A DNA stretch of 13,088 nucleotides from assembly GCA_945929765.1 (NCBI GenBank), contig CAMEOL010000011.1, positions 1 to 13,088 of the forward strand, written 5' to 3'. The notes beneath the pieces were generated by a model. The model made no database searches. It was not told the DNA's origin and worked only from the letters and a program-made list of their open reading frames with translations. This document shows, piece by piece, positions 7,429 through 13,088 of the stretch; the stretch's first letter is position 1, and every line of letters begins with the position of its first letter. Source of the stretch: an uncultured Gemella sp. GTDB lineage: Bacteria; Bacillota; Bacilli; Staphylococcales; Gemellaceae. Position numbers and translations under genes: made by a program.

Positions 7429-7457
7429 ATTATAACAATTTAAATTATAGAAAACAA
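7429..7457 (-). promoter_or_regulatory. Promoter of the YitT-CLC operon
   Basis: On the minus strand TTGTTT (7452-7457) and TATAAT (7429-7434) are separated by exactly 17 nt. The ATG lies 35 nt downstream of the -10 box. No fluoride riboswitch-like fold was recognised in the leader, which is only about 30 nt long. Confidence 0.7.
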
Positions 7458-7505
7458 TATTATATGTAATAGATCTGTAGATTGTATAAATTTTTCTAAA
7501 ATTCT

Positions 7506-7534
7506 TAGACTTTATCGGTAATTTATAATATAAT
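7506..7534 (+). promoter_or_regulatory. Promoter of pssA
   Basis: TAGACT (7506-7511) and TATAAT (7529-7534) have 17-nt spacing. A second overlapping TATAAT occurs at 7524-7529. The ATG at 7566 is 31 nt beyond the -10 box. The promoter is divergent from that of the YitT-family gene, with about 50 nt between the two -35 boxes. Confidence 0.65.
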
Positions 7535-7565
7535 GGAGGTAGTATATTTTTTAAGGAGCATATTT

Positions 7566-8084
7566 ATGAATAAAGAATGGATTCCAAACACGCTTACTTT
7601 AAGTAATGGATTTTTTGGATTTATGTCAGTTATTATGACATCAAACAGTAAATTTTTATATGCTAGTGTCTTTATAATTTTTGCAGTATTGGCTGATAGG
7701 TATGACGGTATAGTTGCTAGAAAGTTGAATATTGTATCTGAGATAGGAAAACAATTAGATTCTCTTTGTGATGCTTTGAGCTTCGGTGTAGCACCTGCTT
7801 TTTTAATTTTTACAAAAACTAGCACTTCAACCGAATTTATTTCTTTAGCCGTTATAACTGCCGTAATTTGTGGTGTTTATACTTGTTGTGGTATATTCAG
7901 ATTAGCTAGGTTTAATATTACTACTATGGCGGACGGCTATTATACTGGTGTTCCGATTACGACATGTGGTTGTATTTTAGCTGTGTTATCTATGTTCAAT
8001 AGTATCCCTAATTTTGCTCTAGTTATCCTAACAGTAATTTTAGCATATTTAATGGTTAGTACTATAAAAATAAAGAAAATTTAA
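7566..8084 (+). CDS. pssA: CDP-diacylglycerol-serine O-phosphatidyltransferase
   Basis: This integral membrane enzyme makes phosphatidylserine from CDP-diacylglycerol and serine, the first committed step to phosphatidylethanolamine. The full CDP-alcohol phosphatidyltransferase signature D-x2-D-G-x2-A-R-x8-G-x3-D-x3-D is present: Asp44, Asp47, Gly48, Ala51, Arg52, Gly61, Asp65 and Asp69. The N-terminus IPNTLTLSNGFFGF and the stretch CCGIFRLARFN are typical of the PssA subfamily and argue against PgsA. At 172 residues it is close to the Bacillus enzyme. The start was set at the ATG with AAGGAG 7 nt upstream; a frame opening 33 nt earlier would contain this ribosome site. No phosphatidylserine decarboxylase gene is adjacent, so whether the product is converted onward is not shown here. 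Confidence 0.93.
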   Translation: MNKEWIPNTLTLSNGFFGFMSVIMTSNSKFLYASVFIIFAVLADRYDGIVARKLNIVSEIGKQLDSLCDALSFGVAPAFLIFTKTSTSTEFISLAVITAVICGVYTCCGIFRLARFNITTMADGYYTGVPITTCGCILAVLSMFNSIPNFALVILTVILAYLMVSTIKIKKI

Positions 8085-8103
8085 ATTGATTTCTAGTATA
8101 AAT

Positions 8104-8145
8104 AAAAGGTGTGTGATGAACATAAAATTCATCTACACACTTTTT
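8104..8145. terminator. Terminator hairpin after pssA, probably bidirectional
   Basis: Arms at 8104-8120 and 8128-8145 pair over about 16 bp (AAAA, GTGTGT, GATGAA) with two single-base bulges and a 7-nt loop. CTTTTTGTTTA follows on the plus strand, and TTTTATTTATA on the minus strand. It separates pssA from the convergent toxin gene. Confidence 0.8.
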
Positions 8146-8194
8146 GTTTATATTAAATACCCTTATAACATTGTTTGTGTCAAAATACTAAATA

Positions 8195-8458
8195 TTATTT
8201 ATATATTTCTTTTCTATGTTTGAAATTAATCGCAATTATCAAAAGCCTAGTATCTTCTATTCTAGTTATTAATCTATAATCTCCTATTCTGTATCTCCAA
8301 TAACCTTTTTTGTTACCTACTAATGCTTTTCCTTTTATTCTTGGTTCTGAAGTATTATGTAAGTTTTTTTCAACCCAATTAAATAAAACTTTTAGAGTTT
8401 GTTTGTCTAATTTTTTTAAATCTTTTTTTATATTATCATCAAACACAACTTTATACAT
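8195..8458 (-). CDS. RelE/ParE-superfamily toxin
   Basis: This is an 87-residue basic protein of the RelE/ParE toxin fold. It has an N-terminal VVFDDNIKKDLKKLDK helix pair and a C-terminal strand region, KGYWRYRIGDYRLITRIEDTRLLIIAINFKHRKEIYK. The YRIGDYRLI motif and the late His-Arg-x2-Ile-Tyr match RelE/YoeB-type ribosome-dependent mRNA interferases, where basic and aromatic residues near the C-terminus act in cleavage. The ATG follows the antitoxin TAG stop directly with no spacer, so the two are translationally coupled; only a weak ribosome site (AGGGATAT) precedes it. The order antitoxin then toxin is standard. RNase activity is inferred from the family; a ParE-like gyrase poison is less likely but not excluded. 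Confidence 0.9.
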   Translation of the reverse strand: MYKVVFDDNIKKDLKKLDKQTLKVLFNWVEKNLHNTSEPRIKGKALVGNKKGYWRYRIGDYRLITRIEDTRLLIIAINFKHRKEIYK

Positions 8459-8683
8459 CTATATCCCTAACTCTTCCTTTAATTCATCAAAAGAAATAAG
8501 ATTGACTTCATTTCTATCTTCACGTTCTTCAAATTCTTTAATTAACGTCACATCATATTCATCTTCAATTTTTTCTAAAGCTAACTGTTTAATTGCTGTT
8601 GAAAGTTTTCCGCCATAAAGACCTGCCACTGAATTAAATAGTTTTTCTTCATCTTTATTTAATCTTATAGTTAATGTACTCAT
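8459..8683 (-). CDS. RelB-like ribbon-helix-helix antitoxin
   Basis: This 74-residue acidic antitoxin should neutralise the RelE-type protein encoded immediately downstream. The N-terminus MSTLTIRLNKDEEKLFNSVAGLYGGKLSTAIKQLALEKIEDEYD has the pattern of a ribbon-helix-helix fold: a short beta strand TLTIRLN that would insert in the DNA major groove, then two helices (DUF6290/RelB-like). The acidic tail (LIKEFEEREDRNEVNLISFDELKEELGI) is the likely toxin-wrapping segment. AGAGGAA lies about 8 nt before the ATG, and the pair has its own promoter, with a small palindrome downstream of the -10 box that may be the operator for autorepression. Confidence 0.88.
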   Translation of the reverse strand: MSTLTIRLNKDEEKLFNSVAGLYGGKLSTAIKQLALEKIEDEYDVTLIKEFEEREDRNEVNLISFDELKEELGI

Positions 8684-8701
8684 TGATCATTCCTCTTTGT
8701 G

Positions 8702-8745
8702 TTACTTTTGTAATACATTATATGATAATTAACAACATTTAGCAA
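8702..8745 (-). promoter_or_regulatory. Promoter and possible operator of the toxin-antitoxin pair
   Basis: On the minus strand TTGCTA (8740-8745) and TATAAT (8717-8722) are 17 nt apart. TTAC-N4-GTAA at 8702-8713 is a 12-base dyad just downstream of the -10 box. This is where a ribbon-helix-helix antitoxin could bind to repress its own operon; the operator role is inferred. Confidence 0.65.
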
Positions 8746-8867
8746 GTAATATCTATAATATATCTAATAGTTTATTTATTATAAATTTTCACTTTAAAAT
8801 TTACCAATTTAATTTTTTTAATATTTTAAAACTGTTTTTTATTAGATTTTTATAACTACAATCCCAC

Positions 8868-8894
8868 TTGTTGTTTTTTTTTTTTTGCTATAAT
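8868..8894 (+). promoter_or_regulatory. Candidate promoter with T13 tract in the spacer
   Basis: TTGTTG at 8868-8873 and an extended -10 box, TGCTATAAT, at 8886-8894 are separated by a 15-nt spacer. Thirteen of these bases are consecutive T (8874-8886). The spacer is two bases shorter than the 17-nt optimum, so length changes by slippage would alter promoter strength. Downstream lie the short ORF at 8988 and, further on, the FemABX genes. Confidence 0.5.
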
Positions 8895-8929
8895 TATTGA
8901 TATATTACACATTTATTATTCTAAAATTT

Positions 8930-8957
8930 AATATATTGTACTAAATATATTGTACTA
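8930..8957. repeat. 14-bp tandem duplication
   Basis: AATATATTGTACTA occurs twice without a gap (8930-8943 and 8944-8957), about 30 nt before the short ORF at 8988. Each unit contains the small palindrome TGTACT/AGTACA only in part, so an operator function is uncertain. Confidence 0.75.
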
Positions 8958-8987
8958 TAAAAAATATACAATCAAAGAAGAAATCAT

Positions 8988-9098
8988 ATGAATAACATCG
9001 AAGAAAATCCAGAAAAAAAAGAAAATAAGTATTTTAGTTTTATAAAACAAAATAAATCTAGAATAGCAATAGTTTTTGTATATTTGACTTTTCTCTAA
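8988..9098 (+). pseudogene. Short ORF, possible 5' remnant of a membrane-protein gene
   Basis: A 36-codon frame runs from ATG 8988 to TAA 9096-9098. It has a charged N-terminus (MNNIEENPEKKENKYFSF, then IKQNKSR) followed by a hydrophobic stretch IAIVFVYLTFL. This looks like the cytoplasmic start and first helix of a larger membrane protein. In the same frame the sequence after the TAA stays open and hydrophobic for 30 more codons, to TAG at 9189-9191. The ribosome site is weak (AAGAAGAA, about 7 nt upstream). It could be a decayed gene, a small membrane protein, or chance; the family is not recognised. Confidence 0.35.
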
Positions 9099-9178
9099 TA
9101 TATCCTTACATATTATAACTTTTTTATCATTAATTTTTTTATATACCCTAATTACTTTCAATTTTCACATATTTATTA

Positions 9179-9184
9179 TATAAT
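9179..9184 (+). promoter_or_regulatory. Candidate -10 box closer to the first FemABX gene
   Basis: TATAAT lies 63 nt before the GTG start, with only a weak -35 (TTTCAA at 9156-9161, 17-nt spacer). If used, the 14-bp duplication at 9194-9221 would lie at or just after the transcription start. Confidence 0.4.
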
Positions 9185-9193
9185 TCTTTAGGT

Positions 9194-9221
9194 ATGTTTA
9201 AAATAAGATGTTTAAAATAAG
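9194..9221. repeat. 14-bp tandem duplication
   Basis: ATGTTTAAAATAAG is present twice in direct contact (9194-9207 and 9208-9221), just before the ribosome site of the first FemABX gene. It is the second such 14-bp duplication in this intergenic region and has a different sequence from the one at 8930-8957. Confidence 0.75.
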
Positions 9222-9234
9222 ATAAAAAATTTAC

Positions 9235-9603
9235 AAGGAGAAAGTTAGTGATTTTTACAGAAATTTCTTTCGAAGAATTAAACAATCATCAAAAAACTAA
9301 CAATGATCGCTACTTTTTTTCACAAACCGCTCTTTATAAAAAATTAGCAGATCATAACGGATTAAAATCTAAAATTTTAGCAGTAAAAGAAAATAATGAA
9401 ATATTAGCATACTCTATTTTTCTATATTTCCCTTACAAAAAATTATTTTTTAAAGCGACTACCCAATACGGTCCTATTATGGATTTTAACAACGAAGAAC
9501 TATCAAAATTTTACTTTGAAGAAGTTAAAAAATATTTTGCTAAAGATATGCGCGTTTTAGCCGTGCGTGTCAATCCATTTATTAACGAAAAAATATTTAA
9601 CGA
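9235..9603 (+). repeat. Near-identical block shared by the two FemABX genes (copy 1)
   Basis: Aligned to 10582-10950 at a constant offset of 1347 bases, this 369-base block has only two mismatches: 9244 (G/A) and 9248 (the GTG/ATG start). The run 9249-9603 is 355 bases without a difference. Left of the AAGGAG site the sequences are unrelated; right of 9603 differences begin at once. Confidence 0.95.
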
Positions 9604-10489
9604 CGTTGAAGAGATAGGAGAAAATAGTATCGCTGGGAATGTTCATGAAAAATTAACGGCTATAGGATTTAAATCTATGAATGAAGATTTATTTTCTAAC
9701 CCTACTTTATCTTCTCGTTGTGTCTTTTCTAAAGATTTAACCGATTTAACAGAAGATAAAATAATGAACAATTTGACACCAAAAGCTAAATCTTCTATAA
9801 ACAAAACAATATCTGATAAAGTTAAAATAAGAATATTGGACTTATTTTGTAACAACGATGAAAATACTTTCGCTAAATTGCTAAAATCAACGAACGATAG
9901 AATAACAACGTCATTAAGAGATGTAAATTACTTTAAAACTCTTAAAAATATATTAGGTGACAATATTATCATTAATCTAGCATACATAGATAAAGTAGAG
10001 TATTTAGAAGATAAAAAAAATACTTTAATAAAGTGGCAAAAGGAAAAGACAGAACTAGAAGAACAAATAAAAAACAATCCAGACATTAACTATAAAAAAA
10101 CAACAAATAAAATAAACGAAATTGAAAAAAATATAGTTAGTATTCAAAAAAAAATAAATAAGATTGAAACATATGAAATTTCTAACGAAGTACCTCTTTC
10201 AATATTTATTCTATTGCAGTCAGGACAAGATTTAATTTACTTCCAAGGACTTACAGATAAAGAACTTAATATGTTTGAAGGTCCATATGCACTTTCGTAC
10301 GATGCTATTAAATTTGCAATTAATAATAACTTTAAGTTTTTTAACTTGTACGGTACGTCTAGTGACTTCTCTAAAAATTCTACAGATCACTCCATATTAC
10401 AATTTAAAAGAACACTAAAAGGTAATGTAGAATGGTTTATGGACAATTACGAACTAAGAAATAATATTGGAAAATTCTTGAAAATATAA
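9248..10489 (+). CDS. FemABX-family aminoacyltransferase (peptidoglycan bridge), paralogue 1
   Basis: This 413-residue protein belongs to the FemA/FemB/MurM/MurN group, which uses aminoacyl-tRNA to add amino acids to the stem-peptide lysine of lipid II on the inner membrane face. Visible family features are two GNAT-like halves, the YGPIMDF stretch (74-80), KAKSSINKTISDKVKIR before the second half (about 179-195), a charged helical coiled-coil arm at about 252-308 like that of FemA, and FEGPYALSYDAIKFAINNNF followed by NLYGTSSDF (343-374). The start is GTG with AAGGAG 7 nt upstream; the paralogue uses ATG at the same site. The paralogue follows after 105 nt, like femAB or murMN pairs. The amino acid added cannot be predicted by eye. 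Codons 1-118 and the last ~20 codons look recently homogenised with the second gene. Confidence 0.93.
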   Translation: MIFTEISFEELNNHQKTNNDRYFFSQTALYKKLADHNGLKSKILAVKENNEILAYSIFLYFPYKKLFFKATTQYGPIMDFNNEELSKFYFEEVKKYFAKDMRVLAVRVNPFINEKIFNDVEEIGENSIAGNVHEKLTAIGFKSMNEDLFSNPTLSSRCVFSKDLTDLTEDKIMNNLTPKAKSSINKTISDKVKIRILDLFCNNDENTFAKLLKSTNDRITTSLRDVNYFKTLKNILGDNIIINLAYIDKVEYLEDKKNTLIKWQKEKTELEEQIKNNPDINYKKTTNKINEIEKNIVSIQKKINKIETYEISNEVPLSIFILLQSGQDLIYFQGLTDKELNMFEGPYALSYDAIKFAINNNFKFFNLYGTSSDFSKNSTDHSILQFKRTLKGNVEWFMDNYELRNNIGKFLKI

Positions 10490-10502
10490 AACTACAAAGA
10501 TT

Positions 10503-10557
10503 TTAGATAAAATTATATATATTTATATATATGCAGATCTTTTATTTTGCTATCTAA
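10503..10557 (+). other. AT-rich spacer hairpin between the FemABX genes
   Basis: TTAGATA (10503-10509) pairs with TATCTAA (10551-10557), and alternating TA runs between them could extend pairing. The structure is weak, has no T tail and probably does not terminate. No clear promoter is visible in the 105-nt gap, so the two genes are probably co-transcribed. Confidence 0.35.
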
Positions 10558-10581
10558 CTTTTTATACGAAATACAAATATT

Positions 10582-10950
10582 AAGGAGAAAATTAATGATT
10601 TTTACAGAAATTTCTTTCGAAGAATTAAACAATCATCAAAAAACTAACAATGATCGCTACTTTTTTTCACAAACCGCTCTTTATAAAAAATTAGCAGATC
10701 ATAACGGATTAAAATCTAAAATTTTAGCAGTAAAAGAAAATAATGAAATATTAGCATACTCTATTTTTCTATATTTCCCTTACAAAAAATTATTTTTTAA
10801 AGCGACTACCCAATACGGTCCTATTATGGATTTTAACAACGAAGAACTATCAAAATTTTACTTTGAAGAAGTTAAAAAATATTTTGCTAAAGATATGCGC
10901 GTTTTAGCCGTGCGTGTCAATCCATTTATTAACGAAAAAATATTTAACGA
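10582..10950 (+). repeat. Near-identical block shared by the two FemABX genes (copy 2)
   Basis: This is the partner of 9235-9603. It covers the ribosome site, the ATG and codons 1-118 plus two bases of codon 119. The left border lies at the AAGGAG site. Beyond 10950 differences appear at roughly one in ten bases for about 100 bases, then the genes diverge strongly. Confidence 0.95.
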
Positions 10951-11839
10951 TGTTGAAGAAATAGGTGAAAATAGTATTGCTGGTAATGTCCATAAAAAAT
11001 TAACGGCTATAGGATTTAAACCTATGAACGAAGATTTATTTTCGAATCCTACTCTAGCTTCTCGTTGTGTTTTTTCTAAAGATATGACAAATATTACCGA
11101 AGCTAATTTACTAAAAAACGTTTCTCAAATTGCACGTTATACTATTAATAGAACTGTTAAAGAAGGTGTTCTAGTAAGAGAATTAGACATTTTCAACGAA
11201 GAAGATGCTAAAATTTTTGACGCTATAAACAGAGAAACAGAAAAACGTATAGACTTCCAAGTCAGAGATAATGAATATTTCAAAAATATAAAAAACATTT
11301 TTGGCGATAATGTAAAATTATTACTATCATATATTGATTGTGATTTATTTATTACTAAAACGACAGAAACAATCAACAATTTAATTGCAGAAAAAGAAGA
11401 TTTAGCAGAAAAATTAAATGCTGGTACGGTCAATCAAAAGAAAACTATCAATAAGCTAAAAGAATTAGACGAAAATATTGCAATCTGGCAAAAGAAAATC
11501 GAAAAAATAAAAGAACTTAAAGACAGCGAAGGAAACATAATTAACTTATCTTGTGCAAGCTTCTTAGAAGTTGGACAAGACTTAATTTACTTTACTAGTG
11601 GAGCTTTCCAAAAATACAATCGTTTCGAAGGACCTTATGCTATTACATTCCACATGATGAAATATGCTATAAAAAATGGCTTTAAATATTACAACTTCTT
11701 CGGAACATCATCTGATTTTTCTGAAGAAGCTACTGATTACAAAGTACTTCAATTCAAACGTAATTTCAATGGTAATGTCGAATGGTTTATGGACAATTAC
11801 GAACTAAGAAATAATATCGGAAAAATTTGGAAAATATAA
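10595..11839 (+). CDS. FemABX-family aminoacyltransferase (peptidoglycan bridge), paralogue 2
   Basis: This is the second transferase of the tandem pair, 414 residues. The ATG at 10595 has AAGGAG 7 nt upstream; the in-frame ATG 48 nt earlier would place that site inside the gene and was rejected. The first 133 residues match paralogue 1 exactly; the first changes are Lys134 for Glu and Pro143 for Ser. From about residue 162 on the proteins differ widely: NVSQIARYTINRTVKEGVLVREL, a coiled-coil arm at about 252-310, then FEGPYAITFHMMKYAIKNGFKYYNFFGTSSDF. The last ~20 residues (NVEWFMDNYELRNNIGK) match again. Divergence in the tRNA-facing and catalytic C-terminal half suggests the two add different residues or act at successive positions, as FemA/FemB or MurM/MurN do (inference). 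Confidence 0.93.
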   Translation: MIFTEISFEELNNHQKTNNDRYFFSQTALYKKLADHNGLKSKILAVKENNEILAYSIFLYFPYKKLFFKATTQYGPIMDFNNEELSKFYFEEVKKYFAKDMRVLAVRVNPFINEKIFNDVEEIGENSIAGNVHKKLTAIGFKPMNEDLFSNPTLASRCVFSKDMTNITEANLLKNVSQIARYTINRTVKEGVLVRELDIFNEEDAKIFDAINRETEKRIDFQVRDNEYFKNIKNIFGDNVKLLLSYIDCDLFITKTTETINNLIAEKEDLAEKLNAGTVNQKKTINKLKELDENIAIWQKKIEKIKELKDSEGNIINLSCASFLEVGQDLIYFTSGAFQKYNRFEGPYAITFHMMKYAIKNGFKYYNFFGTSSDFSEEATDYKVLQFKRNFNGNVEWFMDNYELRNNIGKIWKI

Positions 11840-11944
11840 TTATTTAAAAATTTCAATAAACACTCTAATTAACTATAAAGCCAATTAGAATTAATAAGTT
11901 CTTTATTTAGAAATTAAAAAATTTTTCAAAAATATAAAAACATA

Positions 11945-11979
11945 AGGAGCGACTCAAAATTTATTTTAGAGTCGCTCCT
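11945..11979. terminator. Strong hairpin terminator after the FemABX pair
   Basis: AGGAGCGACTC (11945-11955) is exactly complementary to GAGTCGCTCCT (11969-11979), with a 13-nt AT loop; the stem is unusually GC-rich for this region. ATTTTATATATT follows on the plus strand, and TTATGTTTTTAT on the minus strand, so it can serve both the FemABX genes and the convergent kinase gene. Confidence 0.88.
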
Positions 11980-12042
11980 ATTTTATATATTAACTTTTAT
12001 CAATAAATTTTATTCAAGATATATTATCTATTTAGCTTATCT

Positions 12043-13088
12043 TCACCTAAAATTTATCGTGAAATTGACGTATTTATTCTCTCTTACCTCAATAGTATAC
12101 TTATAATTGTGCTTATCTAGTATTTGTTTTACTAAATATAGACCTATACCCGTACCGCCATCTTTTCTATTTCTACTAAAATCCGGACGATAAAAAGGTT
12201 GGAATATCTGTTCTAGTTCTTCATTAGATAACAAGTATTCTGCTTCGTTTTCTATAACTAATCTATCTTTTGTTAGTATTAATTTTATAGTACCATCTTT
12301 TTTTGTATATCTGAACGCATTGTCTAGAATGTTATTTATCGCTTTTAATAAATATACCTTGTTAGCAATAACCCTAACTTCCTCCAATGTTACATCAAAA
12401 TTATAATTATTAACTTCGGACAAAACATTGTAATGTTCCATATTTTCTAACAACAGCTCATCAATTCTAATTTCAGAAAACTCAGATGTTATAGAATCTT
12501 TTTCTTGAGTAGATTCTAATATTGACTGCACTAATTCGCTTTGCTCATTTAAAATATTATGACATTTTTTTAAATATTTATCATGATCTTTAAATTTTCC
12601 TACATTGTATAACATACCTTCTACTATTCCCATCATACTTGCTATAGGTGTCTTCAATTCGTGGGACGCCATTTGTAAAAACACTACTTTTTGCTTCTCT
12701 CTTAAAATAGCTTTTTCATTTTCTGCTTTTAATTCATCTATACTTAACAACAACTTATTATATAATGTATTTATATTTTTTCCTAAATTAGATATCTCAT
12801 CTTGACCATAAGCACTACATTCTAAACCTTTTTCTAAGCTTCTCATTTGTTTTACTTTTTCTGATAAATCAGTAATTCGTTTATTAGATAATCGACTATA
12901 TATATACGATACTACCGTTGCTGAAGAAATAACTAAAAAAATCACTCCCAAAACAAAAGGATAAAACGTAACTAATATTTGACTGGTATCTGATAAAGAA
13001 TGAAACCCGTACTCTCCTTGTACGCCTAAAAATTCCCCATCTTCTGTTTTAATATTAGCAGTAAAAGCACCGAAGTTTGTAAATCCGT
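12043..13088 (-). CDS. Sensor histidine kinase (HisKA/HATPase_c), 5' end outside window
   Basis: This is a membrane-bound sensor kinase; the frame is open to the window edge, so about 348 C-terminal residues are seen and the TTG at 12951 is internal. The visible start (FTNFGAFTANIKTEDGEFLG) is part of an extracellular sensor segment. A single helix LVTFYPFVLGVIFLVISS follows, then a HAMP-like linker (YSRLSNKRITDLSEKVKQM). HisKA carries FLQMASHELKTPIASMMG with the phospho-histidine in SHELKTP. HATPase_c has NNILDNAFRYTKKDG (N box) and DGGTGIGLYLVKQILDKH (G box). This architecture belongs to the OmpR-partner class, and FLQMASHELKTPIA resembles VncS/VanS-B-type kinases, though that identity is tentative. 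The partner regulator presumably lies upstream, beyond the window. Confidence 0.92.
   Translation of the reverse strand, partial: GFTNFGAFTANIKTEDGEFLGVQGEYGFHSLSDTSQILVTFYPFVLGVIFLVISSATVVSYIYSRLSNKRITDLSEKVKQMRSLEKGLECSAYGQDEISNLGKNINTLYNKLLLSIDELKAENEKAILREKQKVVFLQMASHELKTPIASMMGIVEGMLYNVGKFKDHDKYLKKCHNILNEQSELVQSILESTQEKDSITSEFSEIRIDELLLENMEHYNVLSEVNNYNFDVTLEEVRVIANKVYLLKAINNILDNAFRYTKKDGTIKLILTKDRLVIENEAEYLLSNEELEQIFQPFYRPDFSRNRKDGGTGIGLYLVKQILDKHNYKYTIEVRENKYVNFTINFR

Larger units (their letters stand above)
8746..9247. other. Gene-poor AT-rich region upstream of the FemABX pair
   Basis: About 500 bases hold no convincing full gene. They contain a T13 run within a candidate promoter (8868-8894), two 14-bp tandem duplications (8930-8957 and 9194-9221), a 36-codon plus-strand ORF (8988-9098) and a second candidate -10 box, TATAAT, at 9179-9184 about 60 nt before the first FemABX start. 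The 68-residue minus-strand frame at 8955-9161 has no good ribosome site and looks like chance in AT-rich DNA. Confidence 0.6.

Noticed and set aside
7394..7530. Possible fluoride riboswitch upstream of the YitT-CLC operon
   Set aside because: The leader after the -10 box is only about 30 nt, and no conserved fluoride-aptamer segments were recognised on the minus strand.
7533..7565. Longer start for pssA at ATG 7533
   Set aside because: It overlaps the -10 region, and AAGGAG at 7553-7558 is correctly spaced for the ATG at 7566, where the family N-terminus also begins.
8154..8195. AAATACCC...CAAAATAC as a third copy of the short inverted-repeat element
   Set aside because: Only the AAATAC core matches; the diagnostic right flank (ATAGAT, TTTTTAG) is absent.
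8310..8618. 102-residue plus-strand frame over the toxin-antitoxin genes
   Set aside because: Antisense to two well-supported genes, with no ribosome site and Ser/Phe-rich shadow composition.
8955..9161. 68-residue minus-strand frame in the AT-rich region
   Set aside because: No ribosome site or promoter; Phe/Ile/Lys composition expected from AT-rich DNA.
10547..10594. In-frame ATG 16 codons upstream of the second FemABX gene
   Set aside because: The extension would contain the AAGGAG ribosome site used by the ATG at 10595, and the paralogue has no matching residues.
11864..11889. TCTAATT/AATTAGA inverted repeat after the second FemABX gene
   Set aside because: A 7-bp AT stem without a T tail; the GC-rich hairpin at 11945-11979 is the convincing terminator.

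Overview
The window is very AT-rich chromosomal DNA from a low-GC Gram-positive bacterium (Bacillota). Strong AGGAG-type ribosome sites, -10 boxes close to TATAAT and FemABX cell-wall enzymes fit a Gemella-like relative of staphylococci and streptococci. The genus is an inference from overall character, not from a marker gene. No rRNA, tRNA, CRISPR array, insertion sequence or prophage was seen.

Layout. (1) Bases 1-3193 (+) are one tight operon: an ABC ATPase (5' end outside the window), its ABC-2 permease, a NarL/DesK-type histidine kinase and a LuxR-type response regulator. This is the usual form of a self-regulated peptide or antibiotic export/resistance unit. (2) At 3434-3637 (-) is a 67-residue, Gly/Val/Glu-rich helical protein with its own extended -10 promoter. 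(3) At 3786-4940 (+) is an iron-containing, NADPH-type alcohol dehydrogenase (YqhD/BdhA group). (4) At 4941-5354 there is no gene, but there is an 88-nt nested hairpin and a short inverted-repeat element that recurs in degraded form at 3345-3391. (5) At 5355-7393 (-) is a two-gene operon: a YitT-family membrane protein followed by a divergent CLC channel/antiporter most like the fluoride (CLC-F) branch. (6) At 7566-8084 (+) is pssA, phosphatidylserine synthase. (7) At 8195-8683 (-) is a RelB/RelE-type toxin-antitoxin pair with its own promoter. (8) At 8684-9247 is a gene-poor stretch with a T13 homopolymer inside a promoter spacer, two separate 14-bp tandem duplications and a short, possibly truncated membrane ORF. 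(9) At 9248-11839 (+) are two tandem FemABX aminoacyltransferases. (10) At 12043-13088 (-) is a sensor histidine kinase cut by the window edge.

How they fit together. Several genes concern the cell envelope: a sensor-controlled ABC exporter, phospholipid synthesis, two peptidoglycan-bridge transferases and a VncS/VanS-like kinase. They are separated by bidirectional hairpin terminators and are not one pathway.

The most notable signal is the FemABX pair. From the ribosome site to codon 119 the two genes are nearly base-for-base identical, including a 355-base perfect run. They then diverge strongly and become near-identical again over the last ~20 codons, which is the pattern of recent gene conversion between paralogues. 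About 360 bases upstream of the pair, a 13-T run lies between a candidate -35 and an extended -10 box, a layout that could allow slippage-driven phase variation. All functional statements rest on motifs read by eye; no database search was possible.
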